A stretch of 64,000 nucleotides of DNA, from positions 186,001 to 250,000 of the forward strand of contig NZ_BANX01000008.1 in NCBI RefSeq assembly GCF_000334455.1. Direction: 5' to 3'. Position 1 is the first letter of the stretch, and the number at the start of each line of letters is the position of its first letter. The notes beneath the pieces are model-generated. The model was not told the origin of the DNA and ran no database searches. It saw only the letters and a program-made list of their open reading frames with translations. Both the position numbers and the translations under genes were made by a program. This document shows, piece after piece, positions 43,991 to 52,491 of the stretch. Origin of the DNA: Gordonia soli NBRC 108243. GTDB taxonomy: Bacteria; Actinomycetota; Actinomycetes; Mycobacteriales; Mycobacteriaceae.

Positions 43991-44733
43991 TACGCCGGAA
44001 GTCCTGCGAGTTCGAGCAGATGATCGGTCTCGGGCCCCTTGACCAGTGCTGCCGCAGCCGCCTTGTCCATCGGCCCCTCACCGACCGACGGACAGTCCTT
44101 GGCGAGGATGCAGATCCCGCAGGCCGGCTTACGCGCGTGGCAGACCCGACGACCGTGGAAGATCACCCGGTGCGACAGGTCGGTCCACTCCTTGCGCTCG
44201 ATCAGTTCGCCCACCGCGTGTTCGACCTTCACCGGGTCGGTCTCGGCGGTCCACTCCCACCGACGGACGAGCCGCCCGAAGTGGGTGTCGACGGTTATCC
44301 CCGGGACACCGAAGGCGTTCCCGAGGACGACGTTGGCGGTCTTGCGGCCGAAGCCGGGCAGCGTGACGAGTTCACGCAGGGTCGAGGGGACCTCACCGTC
44401 GAAGCGTTCCAGCAGGGCCTGACCGAGTCCGATGATCGAGTTGGCCTTGTTCCGGTAGAAGCCGGTCGACCGGATCATCTCCTCGAGTTCGGTGCGATCG
44501 GCCTCGGCGTAGTCGCGCGCCGAACGATAGCGCGCGAAGAGCGCGGGGGTGGTCTGGTTGACCCGGACGTCGGTGCATTGCGCGGACAGGATCGTGGCGA
44601 CCGACAACTCGAGAGGGGTGGTGAAGTCGAGCTCGCAGTAGACGTGCGGAAAGGCGACCTGCAGCGTGCGGTTCATCCGGCGGGCGCGCCGGACCAGGCC
44701 CAGCCTGGTCTCGTCGGTCTTGCGAGGGCTCAC
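43990..44733 (-). CDS. nth: Endonuclease III
   Basis: 247 residues. DNA glycosylase/AP lyase for oxidised pyrimidines. The HhH-GPD core is present: [17 protein letters not shown] (catalytic Lys of GRKTA near residue 136) and [17 protein letters not shown] with the catalytic Asp. The C-terminal [4Fe-4S] loop has Cys-X6-Cys-X2-Cys-X5-Cys ([17 protein letters not shown]). GTG 44733 is preceded 6 nt upstream by TAACCT (44745-44740, minus strand), suggesting a leaderless operon start for nth-tlpA-nudix-marP. Matches Rv3674c. It diverges from the small membrane gene at 44865. Confidence 0.96.
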   Translation of the reverse strand: MSPRKTDETRLGLVRRARRMNRTLQVAFPHVYCELDFTTPLELSVATILSAQCTDVRVNQTTPALFARYRSARDYAEADRTELEEMIRSTGFYRNKANSIIGLGQALLERFDGEVPSTLRELVTLPGFGRKTANVVLGNAFGVPGITVDTHFGRLVRRWEWTAETDPVKVEHAVGELIERKEWTDLSHRVIFHGRRVCHARKPACGICILAKDCPSVGEGPMDKAAAAALVKGPETDHLLELAGLPA

Positions 44734-44864
44734 CCGATCAGGTTAGCCACCGGAACCGACCGGCATCGTCGCGACTCGATGGATGGCAGGTCGTCGGCAA
44801 CATCGCTGGTCGTTGATAACAAGTCAGTGACGTCCCCGCCTCTGGTTAGGAGGTGGCGTCCGCA

Positions 44865-45161
44865 TTGTGTTTACTGATCCCCATGCAAGGTCTCGCCGCG
44901 CTGCTGTTCCCGGCTGTGCTGATGCTGTTCGCACTCGCGATGGAGAAGGTACAGACCAGGATCGACCGTCTGTCCGTCTCCCGCGACCACGTCGAGGACT
45001 TCCTGCAATCGGCCGAGCCGGCCAACGTCGACACCCTCGCCAAGGAGGGCTTTCCCGCGGCGATGGACGAGTTGCGCACCCGCCGAGCCACCCGTGTCGA
45101 CGGTGATTCCGCGGCGCAGGTCGCCCTCACCGCCGAGCCGTCGCCGCAGCGGGCGAGCTGA
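44865..45161 (+). CDS. Small membrane protein upstream of crp (Rv3675-like)
   Basis: 98 residues if translation starts at TTG 44865, which is 11 nt after AGGAGG (44848-44853). ATG 44883 (six codons in) and GTG 44853 are alternatives; GTG overlaps the ribosome binding site and is unlikely. One hydrophobic helix (GLAALLFPAVLMLFALAMEKVQ) lies at the N terminus, followed by a cytoplasmic helical tail with 'QTRIDRLSVSRDHVEDFLQSAEPANVDTLAKEGFPAAMDELR'. It sits immediately before the crp gene, 198 bp away, as Rv3675 does. Function unknown. Confidence 0.7.
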   Translation: MCLLIPMQGLAALLFPAVLMLFALAMEKVQTRIDRLSVSRDHVEDFLQSAEPANVDTLAKEGFPAAMDELRTRRATRVDGDSAAQVALTAEPSPQRAS

Positions 45162-45359
45162 ATCGACCCTGCACATCGCGATCGACTCTGCACATCGCGC
45201 CCCGGGACACGCCGCCATTGCGTCGTCAGTGACCCATTCAACACATATGCTGGTGGCGGGAGTAGCGTTGCATCGGCATCCCCGTGCCGTCGATCCCACC
45301 CCGAGGGTCGCGCAGTGACATGGGCACGTTGGACTGAGCTGGACGAGAGAGGTTTGTAG

Positions 45360-46034
45360 GTGGAGGAAGTACTGGCGCGGGCGGGCATATTCCAGGGGGT
45401 CGAGCCCTCAGCCGTCGCAGCGCTCACCAAGCAACTACAGCCAGTCGATTTCCCCCGCGGTCACGTGATCTTCCACGAGGGTGAACCCGGCGACCGGCTG
45501 TACATCATCCTGTCGGGCAAGGTGAAGGTCGGTCGTCGCTCCCCCGACGGTCGCGAGAACCTGCTGACCATCATGGGACCGTCGGACATGTTCGGCGAGC
45601 TCTCGATCTTCGACCCCGGTCCCCGCACGTCGTCGGCGACCACGGTCACCGAGGTGCGCGCCGTGTCCATGGACCGCGACGCCCTGCGCGCGTGGATCAA
45701 GGACCGCCCCGAGATCGCCGAGCAGCTGCTCCGCGTCCTGGCCCGCCGCCTCCGGCGCACCAACAACAACCTGGCCGACCTCATCTTCACCGACGTCCCG
45801 GGTCGCGTGGCGAAGCAGCTCCTGCAGCTCGCCCAGCGCTTCGGTACCCAGGAGGCCGGCGCTCTGCGCGTCACCCACGACCTCACGCAGGAAGAGATCG
45901 CCCAGCTGGTCGGCGCCTCCCGCGAGACCGTGAACAAGGCACTCGCCGACTTCGCGCAGCGTGGCTGGCTCCGCCTCGAGGGCAAGAGCGTGCTGATCGC
46001 CGACTCCGAGCGACTGGCCCGCCGAGCGCGCTGA
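45360..46034 (+). CDS. crp: cAMP receptor protein (Crp/GlxR)
   Basis: 224 residues, the length of actinobacterial Crp/GlxR. N-terminal cyclic-nucleotide-binding domain: [18 protein letters not shown] (near residue 79) carries the phosphate-binding Arg and neighbouring Ser/Thr. A long dimer helix follows, then the winged helix-turn-helix with [28 protein letters not shown] near 165-190, whose recognition helix contains the Arg/Glu pair expected for TGTGA half-sites. GTG 45360 follows GAGAGG at about 9 nt. A cyclase at 18.7 kb and a near-consensus target at 35276 lie in the window. Matches Rv3676. Confidence 0.96.
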   Translation: MEEVLARAGIFQGVEPSAVAALTKQLQPVDFPRGHVIFHEGEPGDRLYIILSGKVKVGRRSPDGRENLLTIMGPSDMFGELSIFDPGPRTSSATTVTEVRAVSMDRDALRAWIKDRPEIAEQLLRVLARRLRRTNNNLADLIFTDVPGRVAKQLLQLAQRFGTQEAGALRVTHDLTQEEIAQLVGASRETVNKALADFAQRGWLRLEGKSVLIADSERLARRAR

Positions 46035-46057
46035 GACGCGCTCACCGATCGAATTGT

Positions 46058-46093
46058 GAACAGCCCCTGGTGGATCTCCACCGGGGGCTGTTC
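46058..46093. terminator. Bidirectional terminator between crp and the metallo-beta-lactamase-fold gene
   Basis: GAACAGCCCC (46058-46067) pairs perfectly with GGGGCTGTTC (46084-46093), and inner GGTGGA/TCCACC extends the stem to 16 bp with a 2-3-nt loop. It lies between two convergent genes. Confidence 0.9.
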
Positions 46094-46150
46094 CGCGTCG
46101 GTAGGAAGCCCGTCCCGGCCGACGACACGCAGAGCCTTCGAGCAGACCGG

Positions 46151-47032
46151 TCAGGCGCTGCGCAGGTACTCCAACTGCGCCTTCACCGACATCCGGGCCG
46201 CAGGCCACAGTTTCTTGTCGACGTCGGCGTAGACCTTGCGGACCACCTTCATCGGCTTCGCCTTCTTCGCCGAGATGCCCAGGTCGTCGAGCGCAGCCCG
46301 CACCTGGTCGATCCGCTCCTCGCGATGCTGCTTGTAGAACCGCGCCACCGGGATCACGTCGGGATGGTCGGGTCCGTGTGCCGGCAGCAGCGCCGTCGGT
46401 GCACCATCGCCGTTCTCGCTCTCGACGATGATCCGGTTCAGGGAGTTCAGGTAGTCCCGCAGGGTCCCGTCGCTGGGGTCGATGACCGTGGTCCCGCGAC
46501 CGAGGATCGTGTCGCCGGTCAGCAGCGCGCGCTGACCCTGCCACTCCACGAGAAAGCTCACCGAGTCGCCGGAGTGACCGGGCGTGAGGAGAACGGTGAT
46601 CCGCAGGCCGGCGACCTCGATGACCTCGCGGTCGGCGAGCGGCTTGCCGTCCCGGCAATGCGCCGACAGTCGCGCCCGGGTGGGCGCCGACGTCCGCTTC
46701 GCAAGCGCGTCGATCGCCCCGGTGTGGTCGAAGTGTCGGTGCGTGATCAGCGTCAGTACGATCCCCGACTGCTCGGCGATCCGCTTCACATGGGCCTTGT
46801 GCTTCTTCGGACCCGGATCGACGACCACGCATTCGCGGTTGCCGGGCGCCCGCAGGATGTAGGTGTTGGTGCCCTCGAGCGTCATCGAACCGGGGTTCTT
46901 GCACAGCAGCACGGACGCGAACGGCGTGACCTCCCGGAGAACGCCGTAGGCGGGGTGCACCGGGAGGTCATCAACTGTGGAGTCAGCAGCGGTGGAGTCA
47001 GCAGAGGAATCGGTACCGGCTTCGTCGGTCAT
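46151..47032 (-). CDS. Metallo-beta-lactamase-fold hydrolase (Rv3677c-like)
   Basis: 293 residues. The metal-binding motif LTLITHRHFDHTGAIDAL near residue 100 (HxHxDH), GHSGDSVSFLV near 165 and LLTGDTILGRGTT near 185 give the ligands. The C-terminal third has 'ALLPAHGPDHPDVIPVARFYKQHREERIDQVRAAL', the glyoxalase II/LACTB2-like ending. Family members are thioesterases or single-strand RNA endonucleases; LACTB2-like assignment would favour nuclease activity but this is not settled. Residues 1-25 are acidic and Ser/Asp-rich. TACTGT lies 8 nt before ATG 47032. Convergent with crp. Confidence 0.88.
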   Translation of the reverse strand: MTDEAGTDSSADSTAADSTVDDLPVHPAYGVLREVTPFASVLLCKNPGSMTLEGTNTYILRAPGNRECVVVDPGPKKHKAHVKRIAEQSGIVLTLITHRHFDHTGAIDALAKRTSAPTRARLSAHCRDGKPLADREVIEVAGLRITVLLTPGHSGDSVSFLVEWQGQRALLTGDTILGRGTTVIDPSDGTLRDYLNSLNRIIVESENGDGAPTALLPAHGPDHPDVIPVARFYKQHREERIDQVRAALDDLGISAKKAKPMKVVRKVYADVDKKLWPAARMSVKAQLEYLRSA

Positions 47033-47103
47033 GGTTTCCCACAGTAATCCGCGTCACTTCCGCGCCGGCCGGGGTACCGCCTTCGATTCCTGCAGATCGG
47101 TTC

Positions 47104-47631
47104 TCATCCGATCCGCTGCGATGCGACCACGGCATCCGCGGCATCGGACCGACGCACCCCGGCCGCTCGGGCGGAGATGATCGCGCCCTGCACTCCGATG
47201 GTGATCGCGAGGTAGACCAGGATCGAGGCGCCGTCGAGGCCGGAGAGCCCCCGGGCCATCGGTTCGCCGAATGCCATGGGGACGCCCAGCGATATCGCGG
47301 CGTGGGCGACGATCGCGACGACCCACAGCGCGATGGTCGCCGGACCGCCCCGGCTGACGACGACACCTGCGGCATCGCGATAGATCTTCACCTGGTGCGC
47401 GCGGGGTACGGCGATTGCGGCGGCGACCACGAATCCCACGAGGACGGCCACGATGTCGCCGACGGTGTGGTGGTGGTTCTGCAGGTAGTCGACTGTCTGG
47501 TAGATCCCTACGGCCCCCAGCACCACCGGCACCGTGACGGTCGAGCGGGACACCGGGCGTTCGCGGGTCTGCCGGTAGAGGAGGAAGACGATGGCGACGA
47601 CCACGAGGATGACGATGAGCGGTGTGTTCAT
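47104..47631 (-). CDS. Multi-pass membrane protein, unknown (DUF1453-like)
   Basis: 175 residues from ATG 47631 (MNTPLIVILVVVAIVFLLYR); ATG 47667 is an alternative that would overlap the palindrome upstream. Four to five hydrophobic helices alternate with short loops ('QTVDYLQNHHHTVGDIVAVLVGFVVAAAIAV', 'IALWVVAIVAHAAISLGV'). The RQTRERP loop after helix 1 and 'AHQVKIYRDAAGVVVSRGG' resemble CcdC/DUF1453 membrane proteins. It diverges from the two-component system genes, with a three-half-site operator between. Probable target of that system; the function is unknown. Confidence 0.7.
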   Translation of the reverse strand: MNTPLIVILVVVAIVFLLYRQTRERPVSRSTVTVPVVLGAVGIYQTVDYLQNHHHTVGDIVAVLVGFVVAAAIAVPRAHQVKIYRDAAGVVVSRGGPATIALWVVAIVAHAAISLGVPMAFGEPMARGLSGLDGASILVYLAITIGVQGAIISARAAGVRRSDAADAVVASQRIG

Positions 47632-47665
47632 GCTCTTCAGCTTCGACGTCGACGCTGCTGCGGCC

Positions 47666-47695
47666 ATCAACCCTCGGGTTGATCCAGGGTTGATC
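47666..47695. promoter_or_regulatory. Three-half-site operator between the membrane gene and the two-component system
   Basis: A perfect 18-bp palindrome (ATCAACCC-TC-GGGTTGAT, 47666-47683) is followed 11 bp on by another GGGTTGAT (47687-47694). Direct repeats one helical turn apart next to a palindrome suit a dimeric or oligomeric response regulator of the NarL/LuxR class, encoded 1.4 kb away. Confidence 0.55.
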
Positions 47696-47834
47696 TCGGG
47701 ACGACGGCCCGCTCGATGCCCGCGTGGTGCGGCTACGGTTCAGGCGGGCAGCGGTCGAGGCGGGCAGCGGTTCAGGCGGGCCGCACGTGCGTCGGTGACA
47801 GACGCAACTGTGTCGGCGACAGGAAGGGAGTCGG

Positions 47835-49067
47835 ATGATCGAGCGGAGAGCGCGCGCGATCGCGCCGGAGCGCGGGGTGCTGTCCGGCGTGCTGATCCTC
47901 GCCGTCGTGGTCACCGTCGTCAACGACGCCTCGCATGAACCGGCGTGGCGGTCGGCGATCGGCTGGGCGGCCACGGTGGTGCTGTGCCCGATGCTGGTCG
48001 CGGTCTTCGGCGGCGGACGTTTCGGTCGCTGGCGGATGGCCGGCGCCATCGGCCTCGCGGCGTCGGCATCGACTCTGGTGCTGGCCTTCACCGGTGGCGC
48101 GACGACCTGGATCGGCTACCTCGGGGTGATCGCGGCCGGGCTGGTCCCGACGGCCGGCTGGTTGTCGGTCGTGATCGCGCTCCCGCCCGTGGTCGCGCTC
48201 GGCATCCACAGCTGGTGGCTCGCCGACAGCACGTGGGCGCCGATCATCAACGTCGGGGCCGCGATCATCACGGTTGCCTATGTGATCGCGCGGACCCGGG
48301 AGCGTGAGGCTGAGGAACTCGCCTCGGCCCAACGCGCCGTGATCGAGGAGCAGCGCGCCCGTGCCATCGCGGTCGAGCAGCAGCGGGAGATCGCGGCCCA
48401 GCTGCACGATGTGTTGGCGCACACGTTGTCCGGCCTCGTCATCACGCTGCAGGGCGCGTCGGTGGCGGCTCGCAAGGAGAACGTGTCCGCAGATCTCGAC
48501 GAGCGGCTGCGCACCGCCATCTCGCTTGCGCGCGACGGTTTGTCGGGGGCGCGATCGGCGGTCGGGTCATTGCGCGGTGACGGTGACGCGGGGCCGGCGT
48601 CGGGTGACGCCGACTCCGAACCGATTGCCGACTGGCTGGCACGGACCATCGACCGGTCGCGGGCGTCGACCGGTCTCGAGGCCACCGTGTACGGTGACGC
48701 CGACGTCGTGCCGTCCGGGTGGCGGGGCCTCGTACGATCGTTGCTCATGGAGGGGCTCACCAACTCGATCCGGCACGCACCCGGTGCGCCCGTGCGCATC
48801 GAATTCTGCGGCCCGGTCGACGTTGCCCGCCCGGTCGATGGTGCCCGCCCGGTCGATGATGCAGACACCGCCGTCGACCATGCCCCCACCCCCATCACGG
48901 TGCGGGTGTTGTCCGTCGGCGACGTGACGACCTTCGGCAGGGGCGACACCGGCGGTGGTGGCCACGGGATCATCGGCCTCCGCGAGCGGGTCGAGGCCGC
49001 AGGCGGATCACTGTCCCACGGCGCCACCGACGGTGGATTCCTCCTCGAACTCCGCACGGCGCCATGA
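47835..49067 (+). CDS. Sensor histidine kinase, NarL/DesK family (HisKA_3)
   Basis: 410 residues. Four to five membrane helices in residues 14-155 ('VLSGVLILAVVVTVVND' through 'VGAAIITVAYVIA') form the sensor, followed by a coiled coil ('REREAEELASAQRAVIEEQRARAIAVEQQREIAAQ') and HisKA_3 with the phospho-His in QLHDVLAHTLSGLVI near residue 196. The ATPase domain has the N box MEGLTNSIRHAPGAPV near 306 and the Gly-rich GGGGHGIIGLRERVEA near 374. A Pro/Asp-rich insertion from small DNA repeats (ARPVDG) interrupts it at about 330-350. ATG 47835 follows GAAGGGA. It overlaps the response regulator by 4 nt (ATGA). Confidence 0.9.
   Translation: MIERRARAIAPERGVLSGVLILAVVVTVVNDASHEPAWRSAIGWAATVVLCPMLVAVFGGGRFGRWRMAGAIGLAASASTLVLAFTGGATTWIGYLGVIAAGLVPTAGWLSVVIALPPVVALGIHSWWLADSTWAPIINVGAAIITVAYVIARTREREAEELASAQRAVIEEQRARAIAVEQQREIAAQLHDVLAHTLSGLVITLQGASVAARKENVSADLDERLRTAISLARDGLSGARSAVGSLRGDGDAGPASGDADSEPIADWLARTIDRSRASTGLEATVYGDADVVPSGWRGLVRSLLMEGLTNSIRHAPGAPVRIEFCGPVDVARPVDGARPVDDADTAVDHAPTPITVRVLSVGDVTTFGRGDTGGGGHGIIGLRERVEAAGGSLSHGATDGGFLLELRTAP
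48812..48865 (+). repeat. Short tandem repeats inside the histidine kinase gene
   Basis: Three imperfect 18-bp copies of GCCCGCCCGGTCGATG-type sequence encode ARPVDG-ARPVDD in the ATPase domain of the kinase. The repeats expand a loop between the N box and the G box and are in frame. Confidence 0.6.
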
Positions 49068-49702
49068 CCGTCCGCATCGTCATCGCCGACGACCAGACCG
49101 TGGTCCGCGAGGGCTTGCGGTCGCTGCTGTCGCTGTTCGACTCGATCGAGGTGGTCGGGGTCGCCCCGGACGCGGAAGATGCGCTGCGACTGGTCGGTTC
49201 AGCCGATCCCGACGTCCTGCTGACCGATCTGCGCATGCCCGGGATCGGCGGTGTCGAGGGAATCCGGCGACTGGTGACCGGCGGCTCCCGGACCGCTGCG
49301 GTGGCCCTGACGACCTACGACGACGACGAGACGATCGTCGCCGCACTCGATGCCGGGGCCATCGGGTTCCTGAACAAGGACGCCGACCCCGAAGTGATCG
49401 AATCGGCGATCGTGGCTGCCGCCGAGGGTCGCTCACTGCTCGACGCCAAAGCGCTACACGCTCTTCGCACCCGCGCCGGCACTCCGGCCGGCCGGCCGCC
49501 GGAGAACCCTGATGGCCTGACCGACCGGGAGATCGAGGTGCTCCGCCTGGTGGCGAAGGGCCATTCCAATCATCGGCTCACCACCGAGCTCGTGGTGAGC
49601 ATCAGCACGGTGAAGACGCACATCAACCACATCCTGACGAAGACCGGTTGTCGGGACCGGGCTGCGCTGGTGGCCTACGCGTTCGCGCACCACCTGGCCT
49701 GA
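49064..49702 (+). CDS. Response regulator, NarL/LuxR family
   Basis: 212 residues. The receiver domain has the acidic pair in IVIADDQTVVREG, the phospho-acceptor Asp in DVLLTDLRMPGIGG near residue 54, the switch Thr in VALTTYDDDE and the Lys in GFLNKDADPE. The C-terminal LuxR helix-turn-helix is LTDREIEVLRLVAKGHSNHRLTTELVVSISTVKTHINHILTK near 150-190. ATGA overlap with the kinase gene shows a coupled two-component system. Likely binds the GGGTTGAT half-sites upstream of its own operon and the divergent membrane gene; this is inference. Confidence 0.93.
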   Translation: MTVRIVIADDQTVVREGLRSLLSLFDSIEVVGVAPDAEDALRLVGSADPDVLLTDLRMPGIGGVEGIRRLVTGGSRTAAVALTTYDDDETIVAALDAGAIGFLNKDADPEVIESAIVAAAEGRSLLDAKALHALRTRAGTPAGRPPENPDGLTDREIEVLRLVAKGHSNHRLTTELVVSISTVKTHINHILTKTGCRDRAALVAYAFAHHLA

Positions 49703-49768
49703 CAAGGGTTCGGCCGCAACGGGTGTCGACGACGATCGGGGACACCACCGCGTCGGCGAGGTCCCGGA

Positions 49769-50983
49769 TCAGGGGTGGCTATCGGTCGCTCCGCCGCCGA
49801 CCGAGCGCGTCTCGAACGGACCGTCCTCGACCGTGTAGTCCGCCGTGCCGTCGTACCCGTCTTCGCCGTACTCGCCATCGCCGTGCCCGTCGTCACCGTT
49901 GGAGCCGACGACCTGCCCCTGCAGCGACTTCAGCAGTGCCGCACCCTGGGTCACCACACCGGTCATCACCTCGTTGATGCCCTCGGCCCCGTTGAACACG
50001 GTCAGGTTCGAGGCACCCAGTCCCTTGGCGACTTCGCCGACAAGCGATGGCAACTGCTCGATGAGCTGCTGGTCGAGCGCGATCCGGTTGTGCTTGGCGG
50101 CGGCCGCCGACTGGATCTCGATCGCTCGCGCCTCGGCCTCGGCGATGATCTGGGTGCGCTTCGCCTCTGCCTCGGCGGGCTTGATCACCTCTGAGAGCAG
50201 CTGCTGCTCACGCAGATCCGCTTGCGCCTGGGCGAGGAGTGACTGCTCCCGGATGATCTCCTGGCTGACACGCGCCTCCGCGAGCGGCCCTGCCTGGGAT
50301 GCCTCGGCGTTCGCCTTGTCCGTCTCGGACCTGATCTCGGCGCGCTTGATGGACGTCTCGCGCTCGTAGTCGGCCTGGTTTCGGAGCGACTCCTGCTGCG
50401 CCTTGGACGCCTCCTGGTCGGCGCGGGCCTTCTCGACGGCGGCCTCGCGCTGAACCTTCGCGATGTTGGGTGCGGCGAGGGCGTTGATGTAACCGGAGTC
50501 CATGTCGTCGATCGACTGGATCTGGAACGAGTCGACCACCAGGCCGATCGACCCCATCTCCTTCTTCGAAGCCTCCAGGACCTGACGTGCCAGGGTGTCG
50601 CGTTCACGGATGATCTGCTCGACGGTCATCGAGCCGACGATCGATCGCAGGTGGCCGGAGAACACCTGCCCGGTCAACTGGTTCATCTCGTTCTCCTGCT
50701 CGGAGATGAAGCGCTGGCCGGCGTTGACGATCGACGCGACGTCGCCGCCGACCTTGTGGGCGATCACCGCGCGGACGTTGAGCTGGATGCCCTGGGTCGT
50801 CACGCAGACCTCACGGATCTGCGCCTCGTGGAGTGCCATCGAGAGGTAGCGGACCTTGCGCAGGACCGGGACGACCCACTTGCCGTGCCCGACGACCACG
50901 TCGAACGGAGTGCCGCCCTCGCGGGACTTCTTACCCGAGATCAACATCGCTTCGTCGGGTTCTGGCACGTGGTATCCGAGCAT
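49769..50983 (-). CDS. SPFH/flotillin-like protein
   Basis: 404 residues. Residues 1-150 form an SPFH (band 7) domain without the usual N-terminal membrane hairpin, 'EAQIREVCVTTQGIQLNVRAVIAHKVGGD' and 'IRERDTLARQVLEASKKEMGSIGLVVDSFQIQSI' being typical of flotillins. A long Ala/Glu/Gln-rich coiled coil (about 165-290, with 'EAEAKRTQIIAEAEARAIEIQ') and 'LGASNLTVFNGAEGI', the flotillin C terminus, follow. The last 50 residues are Gly/Asp-rich and disordered. ATG 50983 has GAGAGG upstream. The NfeD-like gene lies 69 bp upstream on the same strand, the classic flotillin partner. Confidence 0.88.
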   Translation of the reverse strand: MLGYHVPEPDEAMLISGKKSREGGTPFDVVVGHGKWVVPVLRKVRYLSMALHEAQIREVCVTTQGIQLNVRAVIAHKVGGDVASIVNAGQRFISEQENEMNQLTGQVFSGHLRSIVGSMTVEQIIRERDTLARQVLEASKKEMGSIGLVVDSFQIQSIDDMDSGYINALAAPNIAKVQREAAVEKARADQEASKAQQESLRNQADYERETSIKRAEIRSETDKANAEASQAGPLAEARVSQEIIREQSLLAQAQADLREQQLLSEVIKPAEAEAKRTQIIAEAEARAIEIQSAAAAKHNRIALDQQLIEQLPSLVGEVAKGLGASNLTVFNGAEGINEVMTGVVTQGAALLKSLQGQVVGSNGDDGHGDGEYGEDGYDGTADYTVEDGPFETRSVGGGATDSHP

Positions 50984-51052
50984 GTTCTACCTCTCTGTGG
51001 TTGCCGGTCTGGTCACCGGCTCTGGATGTACCTCGGGCGCACCGGTGGTGCG

Positions 51053-51256
51053 TCAGCCCGGCAGGGGCAACCAGCGTTCGACGTCGACGATCCGACCGGG
51101 TTCGACCCCGATCACCAACACCGTCGCATCGACCTCGATCGGGTCGGCGCTGCGCGCCAGGTATCGCTCGGTGCCGCCGGCCAACGCGAGTTCGACCTCA
51201 CCGATGCCGTCGCCTCCGGCGATGGCGAGCGTGACCACGCCCGTCGAACCGACCAC
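51053..51256 (-). CDS. NfeD-like small OB-fold protein (no membrane region)
   Basis: 67 residues from GTG 51256 with a GGGGAGG ribosome binding site 3-9 nt upstream. Short beta strands (GVVTLAIAGGDGIGEVELALAGG, 'DATVLVIGVEPGRIVDVERWLPLP') match the OB-fold C-terminal domain of NfeD, whose longer forms carry membrane helices and a ClpP-like protease. Here only the OB domain is present. It precedes the SPFH gene on the same strand, so the two are an SPFH-NfeD operon. NfeD OB domains help flotillin microdomain assembly. Confidence 0.7.
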   Translation of the reverse strand: MVGSTGVVTLAIAGGDGIGEVELALAGGTERYLARSADPIEVDATVLVIGVEPGRIVDVERWLPLPG

Positions 51257-51543
51257 GTCCTCCCCTGCCGTACTGCGGGATCTCTCGATGCCTCACCCTA
51301 TCCGGCCAGGTGTGACCGCGAACAGCAGCCGGCCGACCGACACAGCCCCCGCGCCCGGCCATCCGGGCGACTCGGGCTCGGCTCGGACGTGTCCGATTCA
51401 CCCGATCCTCGGTGTCGGCTGTGCATCCACCTCGGTTCGGCGCACGCCGAGCCGAGGTCGGACCGGGGGAACAGCGGACCCCTACCTCACCGTTGTGCGC
51501 AGGGTGGCCGGCGCACCGGCCGTTCGACGACGAAAGGCAGATC

Positions 51544-52368
51544 ATGACTGAAAAGGTCTGGTTCATCACCGGCACCTCGCGCGGATTCGGCCGCGAGTGG
51601 GCGATCGCCGCACTCGACCGTGGCGACAAGGTCGCCGCCACCGCACGCGACATCGCGTCGCTCGACGACCTGACGCAACGCTACGGCGACGCGCTCCTCC
51701 CGATCGAACTCGACGTCACCGACCGGGCGGCCGATTTCGCCGCCGTCGCACGGGCCCACGAGCACTTCGGTCGGCTCGACGTCGTGGTCAACAACGCCGG
51801 CTACGGACACTTCGGATTCATCGAGGAGCTCACCGAGGACGAGGCCCGCGCGCAGATCGAGACCAACGTCTTCGGCGCACTCTGGATCACCCAGGCAGCA
51901 CTGCCGTTCCTGCGGGAACAGCGCAGTGGCCACATCATCCAGGTGTCGTCGATCGGTGGCATCAGCGCGTTCGCGAGTGTGGGCATCTATCACGCATCGA
52001 AGTGGGCCCTCGAGGGCTTCTCCCAGGCTCTCGCGCAAGAGGTCGAGTCCTTCGGCATCCACGTGACGCTGATCGAGCCCGGCGGTTTCGCCACCGATTG
52101 GGCCGGCTCGTCGGCGAAGCGCTCCGCGGAACTGCCCGCGTACGCAGAGGTCCACGCCGCCGCACAGGAGGCGCGCAAGAAGCGCACCACGACCCCCGGA
52201 GACCCGGCTGCGTCAGCGGCTGCGGTGCTGAAGATCGTCGACGCCGAGAAGCCGCCCCTGCGAGTCTTCTTCGGTGCGGCGCCGCTGGACATCGCCAAGG
52301 CCGACTACGAATCCCGGCTGGCGACCTGGGAACAATGGCAGGACGTCGCCGTTCAGGCGCAGGGCTGA
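51544..52368 (+). CDS. Short-chain dehydrogenase/reductase
   Basis: 274 residues from ATG 51544; the frame is open to 51412 but the added part is Pro/Arg-rich with no similarity, and AAAGGCAG lies just before 51544. The classical SDR motifs are FITGTSRGFGREWA (nucleotide binding), VVNNAGYGHFG (NNAG), VSSIGGISAFASVGIYHASKWALEG (Ser, YxxxK) and IEPGGFATDW. The substrate is unknown. It diverges from the NfeD-SPFH operon with 287 bp between them. Its last codons lie within the first of three copies of a 22-bp tandem repeat. Confidence 0.9.
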   Translation: MTEKVWFITGTSRGFGREWAIAALDRGDKVAATARDIASLDDLTQRYGDALLPIELDVTDRAADFAAVARAHEHFGRLDVVVNNAGYGHFGFIEELTEDEARAQIETNVFGALWITQAALPFLREQRSGHIIQVSSIGGISAFASVGIYHASKWALEGFSQALAQEVESFGIHVTLIEPGGFATDWAGSSAKRSAELPAYAEVHAAAQEARKKRTTTPGDPAASAAAVLKIVDAEKPPLRVFFGAAPLDIAKADYESRLATWEQWQDVAVQAQG

Positions 52369-52413
52369 AGCCGTTCAGGCGCAGGGCTGAAGCCGTTCCG
52401 GCGCAGGGCTGAG
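52348..52413 (+). repeat. Three tandem 22-bp repeats across the SDR stop codon
   Basis: A unit starting GCCGTTCAGGCGCAGGGCTGAA occurs at 52348-52369 and 52370-52391, with a third at 52392-52413 differing at two positions. The first copy contains the SDR stop (TGA 52366-52368). Since 22 is not a multiple of three, the later copies lie in other frames and are non-coding. Confidence 0.85.
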
Positions 52414-52491
52414 CGCTCCCGGTCGGGGTCGTCCACGTGGGCGGCCCCGATCGGCGTCTGCGGAAAGGTGGCGGTCCCCGGTAACGTGCCG

